In this document: in pieces, positions 35,380-44,758 of the stretch
Numbering within the stretch: the first letter of the stretch is position 1
How the letters are laid out: the number at the start of each line of letters is the position of its first letter
Assembly (NCBI GenBank): GCA_017410505.1
Contig: JAFQQR010000011.1
Location: forward strand, 1-48,426
DNA from: Clostridia bacterium
GTDB lineage: Bacteria; Bacillota; Clostridia; TANB77; CAG-508
Reading direction: 5' to 3'
Length of the DNA stretch: 48,426 nt
The notes under the pieces: model-generated
What the model was told of the DNA's origin: nothing
The model's input: only the letters and a program-made list of their open reading frames with translations
Database searches by the model: none
Made by a program: the position numbers and the translations under genes

Positions 35380-36393
35380 TTATTTTATAACTTCTTCCGC
35401 ATATTTATTATTCACAATCTTATCATAAGGAGCTTTTTGAGTTAATTCTCCAGCTTCACTCATAACTTCTTGTAATTTATCAAAACTTTCTTCTTTTAGA
35501 ACTGGTGTGTCATTCCAAGCATCTATATCCTTATAACTTTGTATAGCTGTTGCAAGTGATTCTGTTTCTGTGTCTGGGAAAAAATCTTTTATAACTTCTG
35601 CTATTTCTTCTGCAGTATGCTCTTTAACCCACTTTTGTCCTTTATAAATTGCATTTGTGAAATTTTGAATTGTTTCTTCATTATTTTCTATATAACTTTT
35701 CTTTGTGAAATACGCTGTATATGGAATTTCTCCAGATTCTTCTCCAACAGATGCTACTATATAGCCTTTTCCTATATCTTGAATGTTTGATGCTGTTGGT
35801 TCAAATAATGTAACAAAATCTGCATCTCCTGATGAAAAAGCACTTGCCATCAAGTCGAATTTTATACTATCATCTAATACTAAATCTGTACCTGGTTTTA
35901 GTCCATTTTGTTTTATTACATATTCTAATGTCATATATGGAACTCCACCTTTTCTTCCTGGTATAACTGTTTTTCCTTTTAACATGTTCCAATCGAAATT
36001 ATCTATTTTTTCTTTAGATACTAAAAATGATCCATCTCTTTTTGTAAGTTGTGCAAATACTTGTGTATAGTCTTCTTTTCCTTCATTATATACATATATT
36101 GATGCTTCTGGTCCTGCAAAACCTATTTCAACTTCTCCTGATAGTACAGATGTCATTACTGCGTCAGCTCCTTGACCTGTTGTTAAATCAATTTCTATTC
36201 CATAGTCGCTAAAATATCCATTACTTATTGCTACATATTGTGGTGCATAAAATACTGAACGTGTAACTTCACTTACTTTTATTAATTTCGTACTATCACC
36301 TGTAGTACTTCTATTATTTTTTATTGCTATAAATCCAACTATTATAGCTACTATTATTAATATAACTACACCAATTATTATTTTTTTCTTCAC
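35380..36393 (-). CDS. ABC transporter substrate-binding protein, NMT1/SsuA-like
   Basis: Extracytoplasmic binding protein for a small organic solute (thiamine-precursor, sulfonate or nitrate type). N-terminal membrane anchor at about 5-24, no lipobox Cys. The NMT1/THI5-like fold shows APQYVAISNGYFSDYGIEIDL, GFAGPEASIYV, TVIPGRKGGVPYMTLEYV and EPTASNIQDIGKGYIV. Start at GTG 36393 after AGGAGGTTTAAA. It is the third gene of an ATPase-permease-SBP unit. No TPP riboswitch could be seen upstream of the operon, so thiamine-precursor uptake is not supported. Confidence 0.85.
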   Translation of the reverse strand: MKKKIIIGVVILIIVAIIVGFIAIKNNRSTTGDSTKLIKVSEVTRSVFYAPQYVAISNGYFSDYGIEIDLTTGQGADAVMTSVLSGEVEIGFAGPEASIYVYNEGKEDYTQVFAQLTKRDGSFLVSKEKIDNFDWNMLKGKTVIPGRKGGVPYMTLEYVIKQNGLKPGTDLVLDDSIKFDLMASAFSSGDADFVTLFEPTASNIQDIGKGYIVASVGEESGEIPYTAYFTKKSYIENNEETIQNFTNAIYKGQKWVKEHTAEEIAEVIKDFFPDTETESLATAIQSYKDIDAWNDTPVLKEESFDKLQEVMSEAGELTQKAPYDKIVNNKYAEEVIK

Positions 36394-36418
36394 TTTAAAC
36401 CTCCTGTTTTTAATTACA

Positions 36419-37213
36419 TTATTTTCGGATAAATTTTTCGAGTAATAAAACTCCTCCATACATTATTCCTGCAACAATTCCTAATATTATTACACTAGTC
36501 ATTACTAAGTCTAATTTAAACACTTGCCCTCCATATACAATCAAATATCCTAATCCTGCTTTTGAAACTAAAAACTCACCTGATATTACACCTACAAGTG
36601 AAAGTCCAATATTTACTTTTAATGAATTTATAAATGTTCCTATATTTGCTGGAATCACTATTTTAGTTAATAGTTGTAGTTTTGTGCAATTAAATGTTCT
36701 TGCCATTTTAATTATTTCTTTGTCTGTTTTTAAATATCCATTTAGCATTTCTAGTACAGTTACAATTACTGAAATTAATATTGCCATAGCTATTATTGCT
36801 GATGTTCCTGACCCAACCCAAATAATGATTATTGGGCCTAATGCAACTTTGGGCAAACTATTTAGCACCACTAAGAATGGCTCTGAAACTTTTGCTAAAA
36901 ATTTAGACCACCATAATATAATTGCTATTGCTACACCTAAAATTGTTCCTAATCCAAATCCAACTAAAGTTTCATATACTGTTACTTTCGTATGCATTAA
37001 TAAATCATTTGATTTTAGATTCATAAATGTTTTTAATATTCTGCTCGGTTGACTTGTTATAAAACTATCTATCACATCTTTATTTGCAAGAATTTCCCAA
37101 ATTGCTAAAAATCCTACTAAAATTAAAATTTGAGTTAGTATTATTAATAATTTATTTTTCTTTACCTTATTTAAATATTTTTTTCTTTCTTTAGATATTC
37201 CATTATTTTTCAT
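36419..37213 (-). CDS. ABC transporter permease, SsuC/TauC type
   Basis: Binding-protein-dependent permease with about six membrane segments. The EAA-type loop that contacts the ATPase is MARTFNCTKLQLLTKIVIPANIGTFINSLKVNIGLSL, shown here by its parts 'ARTFNCT' and 'VIPANIGTF'. Length 264 aa is typical. It overlaps the ATPase gene by 11 bp and precedes the binding-protein gene by 26 bp, so the three are one operon. Confidence 0.9.
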   Translation of the reverse strand: MKNNGISKERKKYLNKVKKNKLLIILTQILILVGFLAIWEILANKDVIDSFITSQPSRILKTFMNLKSNDLLMHTKVTVYETLVGFGLGTILGVAIAIILWWSKFLAKVSEPFLVVLNSLPKVALGPIIIIWVGSGTSAIIAMAILISVIVTVLEMLNGYLKTDKEIIKMARTFNCTKLQLLTKIVIPANIGTFINSLKVNIGLSLVGVISGEFLVSKAGLGYLIVYGGQVFKLDLVMTSVIILGIVAGIMYGGVLLLEKFIRK

Positions 37214-37973
37214 CTACACCAAGCTCCTTCCATAAGCAATCAAAATATTTGCTAAATTTAGGATTTTGTCTGCAATTTATTGGTGTTCTGTTTTCCATTT
37301 CAAAATCTATTTTGTGTATTTCTTTTATTGTTCCTGGTCTTTTGCTTAAAACTAATACTCTATCTGCCATACTTATTGCTTCTGATATATCATGTGTTAC
37401 CATTATAGTTGTTATATCTTCTTTTCTTAATATTGAATATATGTCTTCTGTTACCATTATTCTTGTTTGATAATCTAATGCTGAAAATGCCTCATCTAAT
37501 AATAAAATTTTTGGTTTTACAGCTAAAGTTCTAATTAGTGCAACTCTTTGTCTCATTCCTCCTGATAATTCTGATGGATATTTGTTTATAAAATCATATA
37601 AATTATATTTTTTTAATAGTTCTTTTACATATTCAATATTTTCTTTAGTTTTTATTCCTTTTATTTCTAATCCAAATAGTGTATTGCTTAATATATTTCT
37701 CCATTCTAACAAACAATCTCTTTGCAACATATATCCAACTTTTGATGATATTCCCTCTACTCTTTCACTTTCTATGTATATTTCTCCTTCTGTTTTTTCT
37801 TCTAATCCTGCAATTATTGATAACAATGTTGATTTTCCACATCCACTTGGTCCTATTATACTTACAAATTCTCCTTTTTTTACTCTAAAGTTTACATTTT
37901 TTAATGCTTGCACTTCTCCTGCTTTGTTTTGATACTTTTTTCCAATATTTTTAACTTCAAGTATTTCGTTCAT
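37203..37973 (-). CDS. ABC transporter ATP-binding protein, SsuB/TauB type
   Basis: Energises the importer. Walker A GPSGCGKSTLLSIIAG (about 40), Q-loop, signature LSGGMRQRVALIR (about 142), Walker B LLLDEAFSALD (about 162) and switch His in MVTHDISEA (about 195). Length 256 aa. First gene of the three-gene operon; ribosome site AGGAGG. Preceded by an XRE regulator gene in the same direction, separated by that gene's strong terminator. Confidence 0.95.
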   Translation of the reverse strand: MNEILEVKNIGKKYQNKAGEVQALKNVNFRVKKGEFVSIIGPSGCGKSTLLSIIAGLEEKTEGEIYIESERVEGISSKVGYMLQRDCLLEWRNILSNTLFGLEIKGIKTKENIEYVKELLKKYNLYDFINKYPSELSGGMRQRVALIRTLAVKPKILLLDEAFSALDYQTRIMVTEDIYSILRKEDITTIMVTHDISEAISMADRVLVLSKRPGTIKEIHKIDFEMENRTPINCRQNPKFSKYFDCLWKELGVDEK

Positions 37974-38077
37974 AAATTGCCTCCTTTTTCTAAGTTCTCG
38001 GAAATTGCATATTTATCCTACTATATTTTATGTTAAATGTGTATTTGTGGTTACTTTTTATGTATTGTTATAAATAA

Positions 38078-38123
38078 AAAACTTAGAATAATTATAAATA
38101 TTTTCATAATTATTCTAAGTTTT
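38078..38123 (-). terminator. Intrinsic terminator of the XRE regulator gene
   Basis: Perfect 18-bp stem (38078-38095 with 38106-38123) with A and T runs on both ends, so it is active in either direction. Confidence 0.85.
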
Positions 38124-38130
38124 ATTTTTA

Positions 38131-38508
38131 TTATCTTAATGTATTTATTCCTTCTATCTCTATTGTATCTTCTTCATTTTCTAACGTTGTTCTACTTACT
38201 AACTCAGAGATTTGATATATTAGTTTCTGTTGCTTAGGAGTACATTTTTCTAAAATTTTTCTAAAATCTTCTTTTAAGTAATCTTTTGATGCAACATTAC
38301 TTCCTGTAAGTAAATATGCTGGAGATACATTTAAAATCTCTGCTATTTGGGTTAATCTTTTTAAATTGATTTGACTGGTTCCTCTTTCTACTCTGCTCAT
38401 AAAAGCTACCGAAATATTTAGTTTATCCGCTAATTCTTCTTGTTTTAATTTTTGCTCTAACCTTCTCTCTTTTATCCTTCTTCCTATAACACTATAATCT
38501 GGTGACAT
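38131..38508 (-). CDS. XRE-family transcriptional regulator
   Basis: Small DNA-binding protein. The Cro/CI helix-turn-helix is IGRRIKERRLEQKLKQEELADKLNISVAFMSRVERG in outline, with recognition helix around VAFMSRVERGTSQ (about 35-48). The C-terminal half (about 75-125) is a short helical region. Start ATG 38508 is chosen for the AGGGATGAG in front of it; a longer frame exists to 38544. Target unknown; the ABC operon lies downstream past a terminator. Confidence 0.9.
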   Translation of the reverse strand: MSPDYSVIGRRIKERRLEQKLKQEELADKLNISVAFMSRVERGTSQINLKRLTQIAEILNVSPAYLLTGSNVASKDYLKEDFRKILEKCTPKQQKLIYQISELVSRTTLENEEDTIEIEGINTLR

Positions 38509-38571
38509 CTCATCCCTCTCTTTCCTTAAATGTAAATATATCACTTATGAGGTAATATGTCAATATTTTTA

Positions 38572-39216
38572 TTAATTTATTTGTAAATATTTATTTTTAA
38601 AATTGATTATCTCTTTTGCTACTTTAGATTCCATATTTTCTAATTCATTAATTTTTAAATCATTTATATTTATCATATTGTAAGAAAAATTAATTTTATT
38701 ATTTTCATATGTTATGTAATTTATCTTATTATATTTCCTAATATTATTTTTTTGCCACATTTCTTTTCCTATATATATAACAATTGGAATCACAATTGGA
38801 TATCTTTTATTTTTAAATTTTTCCTCAACATTCCATTTTTTTATGATGTTTAAGGAATGTTCAAACATTTTATATGATATGTTATTATCTATATTTTCAA
38901 TTACTTTTATAAATATAAACATTTCTTTATCTTTAACTTTACAAATTATATTATTGTTTATTTCTTTATCTGATATGCATTTTATATTATTACAATAATT
39001 AATATCCTCTATTTCTAACAGATTAAAAAACTCTTTTAAAAATTTTTTTAATTGAGTTTTTTCGCTTAAAATTCTTATAATTTGATTTTGCTTTTTCTGT
39101 ACTTTTTTTATATTACTTATTTCGTATTTTGCTATTTTTTCTTCTACTTTTGCTATTTTATTTGCTTCTCCATTTTCCGTACAATCCATAAAATCATTGT
39201 ATGAAAAATAGATCAT
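38572..39216 (-). CDS. Degenerate Rpn/PD-(D/E)XK transposase-like protein
   Basis: 214-residue protein. The stretch FIFIKVIENIDNNISYKMFEHSLNII followed by YPIVIPIVIYIGKEMWQ follows the order of Rpn-family nucleases ('..E.Qs..d..M..Rll.Y...' then 'lP.v.PIVlY.G...W'). The usual catalytic Glu-x-Gln appears replaced, since IENIDN stands where EHQSSVD is expected, so activity is doubtful. Extremely AT-rich. AAGGAGG precedes the ATG. The N-terminal third is a basic coiled-coil-like stretch. Family call by pattern only. Confidence 0.5.
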   Translation of the reverse strand: MIYFSYNDFMDCTENGEANKIAKVEEKIAKYEISNIKKVQKKQNQIIRILSEKTQLKKFLKEFFNLLEIEDINYCNNIKCISDKEINNNIICKVKDKEMFIFIKVIENIDNNISYKMFEHSLNIIKKWNVEEKFKNKRYPIVIPIVIYIGKEMWQKNNIRKYNKINYITYENNKINFSYNMININDLKINELENMESKVAKEIINFKNKYLQIN

Positions 39217-39403
39217 GCATGCCTCCTTTCTATTTATTTGATTTATAAATTTAGCTTTTTGGGTTTTTTTAGAAATTAATTTTTAATTTTAGACTTATCT
39301 TTTAATCTTATCTGAATTTAATTTTAAATTTAATTTTGAATCAATCATTGAATTTACCAATATTTTAATAGAAAAAATTTTTTCTGTTCTTATATTAACA
39401 TAA

Positions 39404-39443
39404 AATGGTAAGAATTGCAATTATTTTTCCAATTCTTACCATT
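39404..39443 (-). terminator. Hairpin in the 338-bp gap between the Rpn-like gene and trmL
   Basis: Perfect 14-bp stem (39404-39417 with 39430-39443), 12-nt loop, with weak T-rich flanks. Probably ends leftward transcription of trmL. The rest of the 39217-39554 gap is AT-rich with no coding frame or other structure I can support. Confidence 0.6.
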
Positions 39444-39554
39444 ATTATAATTTTTTGTTTAAATTTGTTTTAAAAAAATGTTTTATTTTCTGTTATTTTG
39501 TAGTATTTTGTATTTTTATTTTTCAAAAATCGCTTTATTAGAATTAATGTTTTC

Positions 39555-40067
39555 TTATATCATTCCATTATCATTAAAATAATTACTAATTTCTTCTAAC
39601 TCTTCAAAGTTCTTCTGTCTTAAAATATCATAAACAACAATTGAAACTGAATTTGACAAATTAAGAGATCTTAAAGTTGGTCTCATAGGAATTCTTATTG
39701 TCTTATCTATGTATTTTACCAAAATATCTTCTGGCAACCCTTTTGTTTCTTTTCCAAAAAGAACAAAAAACTCATCCATTTCCCTGTAATTTGGTTCTGA
39801 ATAAATATGTTTTCCTTTTGTAGTTACAAAAAACATATTATTCTCTTCTGGTTTGTACTTTTCCAAAAATCTTTCAAAAGATTCATGTTCTTCAATTTCC
39901 AACTTATCCCAATAATCTAATCCTGCTCTTTTCACAGCTTTTTCATTTATACTAAATCCTAATGGATGTACCAAATGCAACTTTCCTCCTGTTGCAGCAC
40001 AAGTTCTTGCTATATTTCCTGTATTTTGTGGTATCTCCGGTTCAACTAAAACTACATTTAATTTCAA
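39555..40067 (-). CDS. trmL: tRNA (cytidine/uridine-34-2'-O)-methyltransferase TrmL
   Basis: Methylates the wobble base of tRNA-Leu. SPOUT-family knot: LVEPEIPQNTGNIARTCAATG (start), FVLFGKETKGLP (about 108) and RIPMRPTLRSLNLSNSVSIVVYDILRQ (about 131-158). Length 170 aa is normal. Next to a second SPOUT methyltransferase gene 43 bp upstream. Confidence 0.96.
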   Translation of the reverse strand: MKLNVVLVEPEIPQNTGNIARTCAATGGKLHLVHPLGFSINEKAVKRAGLDYWDKLEIEEHESFERFLEKYKPEENNMFFVTTKGKHIYSEPNYREMDEFFVLFGKETKGLPEDILVKYIDKTIRIPMRPTLRSLNLSNSVSIVVYDILRQKNFEELEEISNYFNDNGMI

Positions 40068-40110
40068 AATAATTACTTCCTTTCATTAATATAAGTGAAA
40101 ATACTCTTCT

Positions 40111-40902
40111 TCACCCTTTTATTTTTTGTCTAACATACTCATATAATACTATACCTGTAGCAACAGAAGCATTTAAACTTTCAGTTTTCCCAAACATTGG
40201 TATTTTAACTTTTACATCAGCCATATTTTGAATACTTTGTTTAACTCCATTTGCTTCATTTCCAATAACAATTACTTTTTTATTATAATCTATATCATAA
40301 ACACTATTTTCCGTCTGCAATGAAGTTATAACCAACTGAAATTTATTTTTTTTTATTTCTTTTAATGTATTTTCTAAATCTTCACACTCTATAATTTTTA
40401 CTCTAAAAATCGCACCCATTGTAGAACGTACTACCTTTGGATTATAACAATCAGCAGTCTCCTTAGATACTAAAATCTGATTTAACCCAACACTATCAAC
40501 AGTTCTTAATATTGTACCCAAATTTCCCGGATCTTGAATACCATCTAAAGCAACTATAATATCCTGCGAAAAATTAATCTCCGCTTCTCCATTTTCTCTC
40601 CCTATTATAGCCAATATTCCCTGTGGTGTATTTACATCAGAAATCAAATTAAACAATTTCTCTGTCACATAAACACACTCATACTTGGCTATTTCATACA
40701 TCAATTCTTTAGGTATAATATCTGAATCTAAACAATTATCACATATAACAATTTGCTTTATACAAGCCCCTTCTTCAATAGCCTCTTTTATCAATTTAAT
40801 CCCTTCCACTACAAACTCTTGGCTCATATCTCTATATTTTTTATCTTTCAATTTTTTTATATGTTTTACAAATTCATTATCCTTACTAGAAATTACTTGC
40901 AT
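40111..40902 (-). CDS. TrmH/SpoU-family RNA 2'-O-methyltransferase
   Basis: Methylates ribose in 23S rRNA or tRNA. The N-terminal substrate-binding domain (KDNEFVKHIKKLKDKKYR, FVVEGIKLIKEA) is followed by the SPOUT domain: DGIQDPGNLGTILRTVDSVG (about 122), VIGNEANGV (about 208) and IPMFGKTESLNASVATGIVLYE (about 229, in two pieces IPMFGKTESLN and ASVATGIVLYE). Length 263 aa. Substrate not determinable. Confidence 0.93.
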   Translation of the reverse strand: MQVISSKDNEFVKHIKKLKDKKYRDMSQEFVVEGIKLIKEAIEEGACIKQIVICDNCLDSDIIPKELMYEIAKYECVYVTEKLFNLISDVNTPQGILAIIGRENGEAEINFSQDIIVALDGIQDPGNLGTILRTVDSVGLNQILVSKETADCYNPKVVRSTMGAIFRVKIIECEDLENTLKEIKKNKFQLVITSLQTENSVYDIDYNKKVIVIGNEANGVKQSIQNMADVKVKIPMFGKTESLNASVATGIVLYEYVRQKIKG

Positions 40903-41001
40903 ACCATTCTCCTTTTTAAATTTTTTAACTTATTAACATTATTACCTTTTCTACAAATTCTATAACTTAGCCATTTCTGCGGTTCCTACACATAAGCCTC
41001 A

Positions 41002-44000
41002 CTATAACCCCCTAGTAAACTTTAAAAATTCCACTACATCATTCAAAATCGCTCTCTCATTACAAGACCCAATTTCCAAAGTAACCATAGGCTTCACACC
41101 AGGTGAAAATTTCAATTTTCCCTTATACTCTACAACTAATTTAGTAACATCAATATCAAACTTACTCTGTTCAAAAGTAAATACAACCGCAGTTTTTCTA
41201 CTTGCAATTCTACTAACATATAAAGATTTAGCCAAATATTTAATTCTAGCTATATCCAACAAGTTTTCTAACTCTGAAGGCATATTCCCAAATCTATCAA
41301 TAATTTCATCAACAACATTTAGTATATCCTCTTCACACTTACACAATGCAATATTTTGATATATCTCAATTTTTTGAGAAGAATCTGGTATATATTCATC
41401 AGGGATATAACTTGTAACATTCAAATCTATTTGAATATCAAAATCTGGCTCTACTTCTATTCCTTGCATTTCTTTGACAACCTCATCTAATAAAGTACAA
41501 TATGTGTCATATCCAACTTGTTCTAAATGACCTGATTGTATCTCTCCAAGCAGGCTTCCTGCTCCTCTTATCTCTAAGTCTCTCATTGCTATTTTAAATC
41601 CTGAACCAAATTCAGTAAATTCTTTAATAGCTTTTAACCTTTTATCAGCTTCTTCTGATAACATCTTATCTTTTCTATATGTTATATATGCATATGCTTG
41701 CCTATCAGACCTTCCGACTCTTCCTCTTATCTGATATAATGCTGCTAATCCCATTCTGTCTGCATTTTCTACTATTATTGTATTTGCATTTGGAATATCA
41801 ATTCCAGACTCTAAAATTGTTGTACATACTAAAACATTTGATTTTTTATCTATAAAATCTTCCATTATCTCTTCTATTTGGGTTCCTGTCATTTGACCAT
41901 GTGCATAGCTAACATTTGCTTCTGGCACTAATCTTGATATTTCATCCGCTTTTTTCTGGATTGTATCAACTCTATTATAGATATAAAATACTTGCCCATC
42001 TCTTTCTAATTCTTTTGTTATTGCTTCTCTTATTACTTCTTGGTCATATTCTAGCATATAAGTTTGAACCGGCTTTCTATTTTGCGGTGGTTCATATATT
42101 ACTGACATATCTCTTATTCCAACTATTGACATGTGCATTGTTCTTGGTATTGGCGTTGCTGTCATTGTTAATACGTCTATATTTGATTTATATTGTTTAA
42201 TTTTTTCTTTTGCTTTTACTCCAAATCTATGCTCTTCATCAATTATTAATAATCCTATATCTTTAAACTCAACATCCTTACTTAATAATCTATGCGTTCC
42301 AACTACAATATCAACTTCTCCTAATTTTAGTTTTTTTATTACCTCATCTTGATATTTTTTGCTTTTAAATCTATTTAAAATTTCAACTTTTATTGGGAAA
42401 TCCTTCATTCTATCTCTAAATTCTTCGTATTGTTGCTGTGCTAATACTGTTGTTGGTACTAAATATGCAACTTGTTTATTATCCATAACTGCTTTAAATG
42501 CTGCCCTTATTGCAACTTCTGTTTTTCCATATCCAACATCACCACATAAAAGTCTATCCATAGGTCTTTGTTTTTCCATGTCTTTTTTTACTTCTTCTAT
42601 ACATCTTAATTGATCATCTGTTTCTTGGTATGGAAATTGATCTTCAAATTGTTGTTGCCATGGTGTATCTTGTGTAAATGCATATCCTTTTGCTTTTTCT
42701 CTTTTTGCATATAATTCTATTAATTCTTTAGCAACTGCTCTTAAATTTTTCTTTACTTTTTCTTTTGTTTTTATCCACTCTTTATTTCCTATACTATTTA
42801 TTGGTGGATTTATACTATCACCACCAGTATATTTCCTTATTGCATCTAATTGATTTGTAGGTACATATAAAATGTCATCATTTTTGTATTTTAGCTTTAT
42901 ATAATCTTTTGTCGTCCCATCTGCTGTTATTGTATTTACTCCAATGAAAATTCCTATTCCATAATTTTTATGTACTACATAATCACCAATTTTTAAATCT
43001 GCAAATACTACTTTTTCTCCTTCTTTAAATGCTTTATTTGCAAATGTTTTTTTCTTTTTTCCTCCATCTATTAAGTCATCAGCAGAAATAACAACTTGAT
43101 TTATTTCAAAATTTTCAAATCCTTCTGATATTTTTCCTATTGAAATTGTTGTTATGTTTTCTCTAGATTTTACTATTATTGTTTTATCTAGTTTTTCCTC
43201 AATGTTGCATAATATATTTTCTTTTTCTAATAATTCTTTTAATTTTTTTGCTTTTTCTTTTGTTTCAACCATTACATAAATGCTTTTTTTATCTTTGTTC
43301 CATTTCTCTATATCTTCAAATAGATTTTTTATTTCACTTTTATAATAATTTATTGCCCTGTATTCAAAATGATATCTCTCTGCTTGTTTTTTTGTTATTG
43401 TATCTTGCTTTTCTAAATATACTATTTGATGTTTATTTTCTAGTATTTCTAAATCTACTGATGATGTTAACTTTAATGCTTCTGGTATTATTTTTTCTTT
43501 TTCTAATAAATTTTTACTTAAATTCTCTATATCTTGTAATATATTTATCTCTCTTTGCTCAATCTTATTTATTTCATCTAAAAAAATTAAACAGTCTTTA
43601 TTTAGGTAATTAATTAAATTTTCTTGATTTTCATAGAATTCATTAAAATACTTATCTATTTTACTTATATAATTTCCTGCTTTTATTTGTTCTAAATCAC
43701 TTTCAATTATTTCTTCTTGTTTTCCATCTGCTATAGTCTTTGATATTTTTTTACATATATTTTCAATTGAGTCTTCTAACACATATTCGTGTGCTGGATA
43801 TATTTTTGCTTTTTCAATATTACTAATTGACCTTTGGCTACTTATACTGAAATTTCTTATTGAGTCAATTTCATCTCCCCATAATTCAATTCTTATACCT
43901 GTTTTTTCGTCTAGAGAAATATCGATTATTCCTCCTCTTACACTAAATTGTCCTCTTCCTTCTATCAAATCATATCTTGAATAACCTAAGTTTACTAACT

Positions 44001-44463
44001 TTTTCTTAATTTCATCTAAATTGCATATATCCCCTACTTTGAATTCTAATGTATTTTTAAATAGTACTTCTTTTGCTGGCAATTTTTGCATTAAGTTTTC
44101 GATTGTTGTTACTATTATTAAGTTCTTTTTTTCTTTTATTTTAGTTAATGCTTCTATTCTTTCGTATGGTAAATCTTTGCTTTCTGCAATATAGTCATAT
44201 GTTACTATTTCTTTTTTTGGAAAGAATATTACTTTTTCTTTGTCAAATGATTTTAAGTTTTCTAATATTTTTTTTGCTTGTATCTCATTGTATGTTACTA
44301 ATAATATTGGCTTTTTGTTGTAACTGTTTATTGCTGATATAATTTCAGTCATTCCAACGTCGGTTAAGCCCGATATTGATATCGGGCTTTGTTTCTTTTC
44401 TATTTGTTTGCTTAAATCTATAAATTTTTTTGATTTTCCTAGCTCTCCTATTATTGTGTTCAT
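41002..44463 (-). CDS. mfd: Transcription-repair coupling factor Mfd
   Basis: Dislodges RNA polymerase stalled at lesions and recruits UvrA. Order: UvrB-homology region (1-350; IEALTKIKEKKNLIIVTT, GGIIDIS), RNAP-interacting domain (VHKNYGIGIFIGV, about 490), RecG-like helicase with Walker A CGDVGYGKTEVAIRAAFKA (about 640) and DEEH box (about 740), and the TRCF C-terminal domain (SYIPDEYIPDSSQKIEIYQNIA, in two pieces). At 1153 aa it is full length. Paired functionally with uvrC elsewhere in the window. CGG is absent in this long gene. Confidence 0.97.
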   Translation of the reverse strand: MNTIIGELGKSKKFIDLSKQIEKKQSPISISGLTDVGMTEIISAINSYNKKPILLVTYNEIQAKKILENLKSFDKEKVIFFPKKEIVTYDYIAESKDLPYERIEALTKIKEKKNLIIVTTIENLMQKLPAKEVLFKNTLEFKVGDICNLDEIKKKLVNLGYSRYDLIEGRGQFSVRGGIIDISLDEKTGIRIELWGDEIDSIRNFSISSQRSISNIEKAKIYPAHEYVLEDSIENICKKISKTIADGKQEEIIESDLEQIKAGNYISKIDKYFNEFYENQENLINYLNKDCLIFLDEINKIEQREINILQDIENLSKNLLEKEKIIPEALKLTSSVDLEILENKHQIVYLEKQDTITKKQAERYHFEYRAINYYKSEIKNLFEDIEKWNKDKKSIYVMVETKEKAKKLKELLEKENILCNIEEKLDKTIIVKSRENITTISIGKISEGFENFEINQVVISADDLIDGGKKKKTFANKAFKEGEKVVFADLKIGDYVVHKNYGIGIFIGVNTITADGTTKDYIKLKYKNDDILYVPTNQLDAIRKYTGGDSINPPINSIGNKEWIKTKEKVKKNLRAVAKELIELYAKREKAKGYAFTQDTPWQQQFEDQFPYQETDDQLRCIEEVKKDMEKQRPMDRLLCGDVGYGKTEVAIRAAFKAVMDNKQVAYLVPTTVLAQQQYEEFRDRMKDFPIKVEILNRFKSKKYQDEVIKKLKLGEVDIVVGTHRLLSKDVEFKDIGLLIIDEEHRFGVKAKEKIKQYKSNIDVLTMTATPIPRTMHMSIVGIRDMSVIYEPPQNRKPVQTYMLEYDQEVIREAITKELERDGQVFYIYNRVDTIQKKADEISRLVPEANVSYAHGQMTGTQIEEIMEDFIDKKSNVLVCTTILESGIDIPNANTIIVENADRMGLAALYQIRGRVGRSDRQAYAYITYRKDKMLSEEADKRLKAIKEFTEFGSGFKIAMRDLEIRGAGSLLGEIQSGHLEQVGYDTYCTLLDEVVKEMQGIEVEPDFDIQIDLNVTSYIPDEYIPDSSQKIEIYQNIALCKCEEDILNVVDEIIDRFGNMPSELENLLDIARIKYLAKSLYVSRIASRKTAVVFTFEQSKFDIDVTKLVVEYKGKLKFSPGVKPMVTLEIGSCNERAILNDVVEFLKFTRGL

Positions 44464-44604
44464 TTTATTTTTTCTCCTATTTTTTGATTTTTTTATTATA
44501 CTACATTTTTGTAAAAAATAAAAGTGTTTTTCTATTTTTTACTTGTTAATTTAGATATAAGTTTTACTTATATTTTGTATAAAAAATGGTGATAGTTTAC
44601 ATTG

Positions 44605-44633
44605 TTGTATTTTTATGTAAATCATGCTATAAT
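44605..44633 (+). promoter_or_regulatory. SigA-type promoter of the 44759 gene
   Basis: TTGTAT at 44605-44610, 17-bp spacer, TATAAT at 44628-44633. The spacer begins TTTTATGTAAAT, identical to the spacer start of the second promoter at 45899, so the two downstream genes probably share regulation. Confidence 0.7.
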
Positions 44634-44758
44634 ACGATTATGTTAAATGTTGTAGAAATCGAACTAATCATTGATTTATTTTGTTAATTAACTACTTTGA
44701 TTAAGTTTATTTATACTTCATTAAGCAAATAAAAATTATTATTCAGGAGGGCTTCAAT

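Noticed and set aside
37974..38130. Possible TPP riboswitch upstream of the NMT1-like ABC operon
   Set aside because: None of the conserved THI-box blocks are present; the only structure is the XRE gene's terminator.
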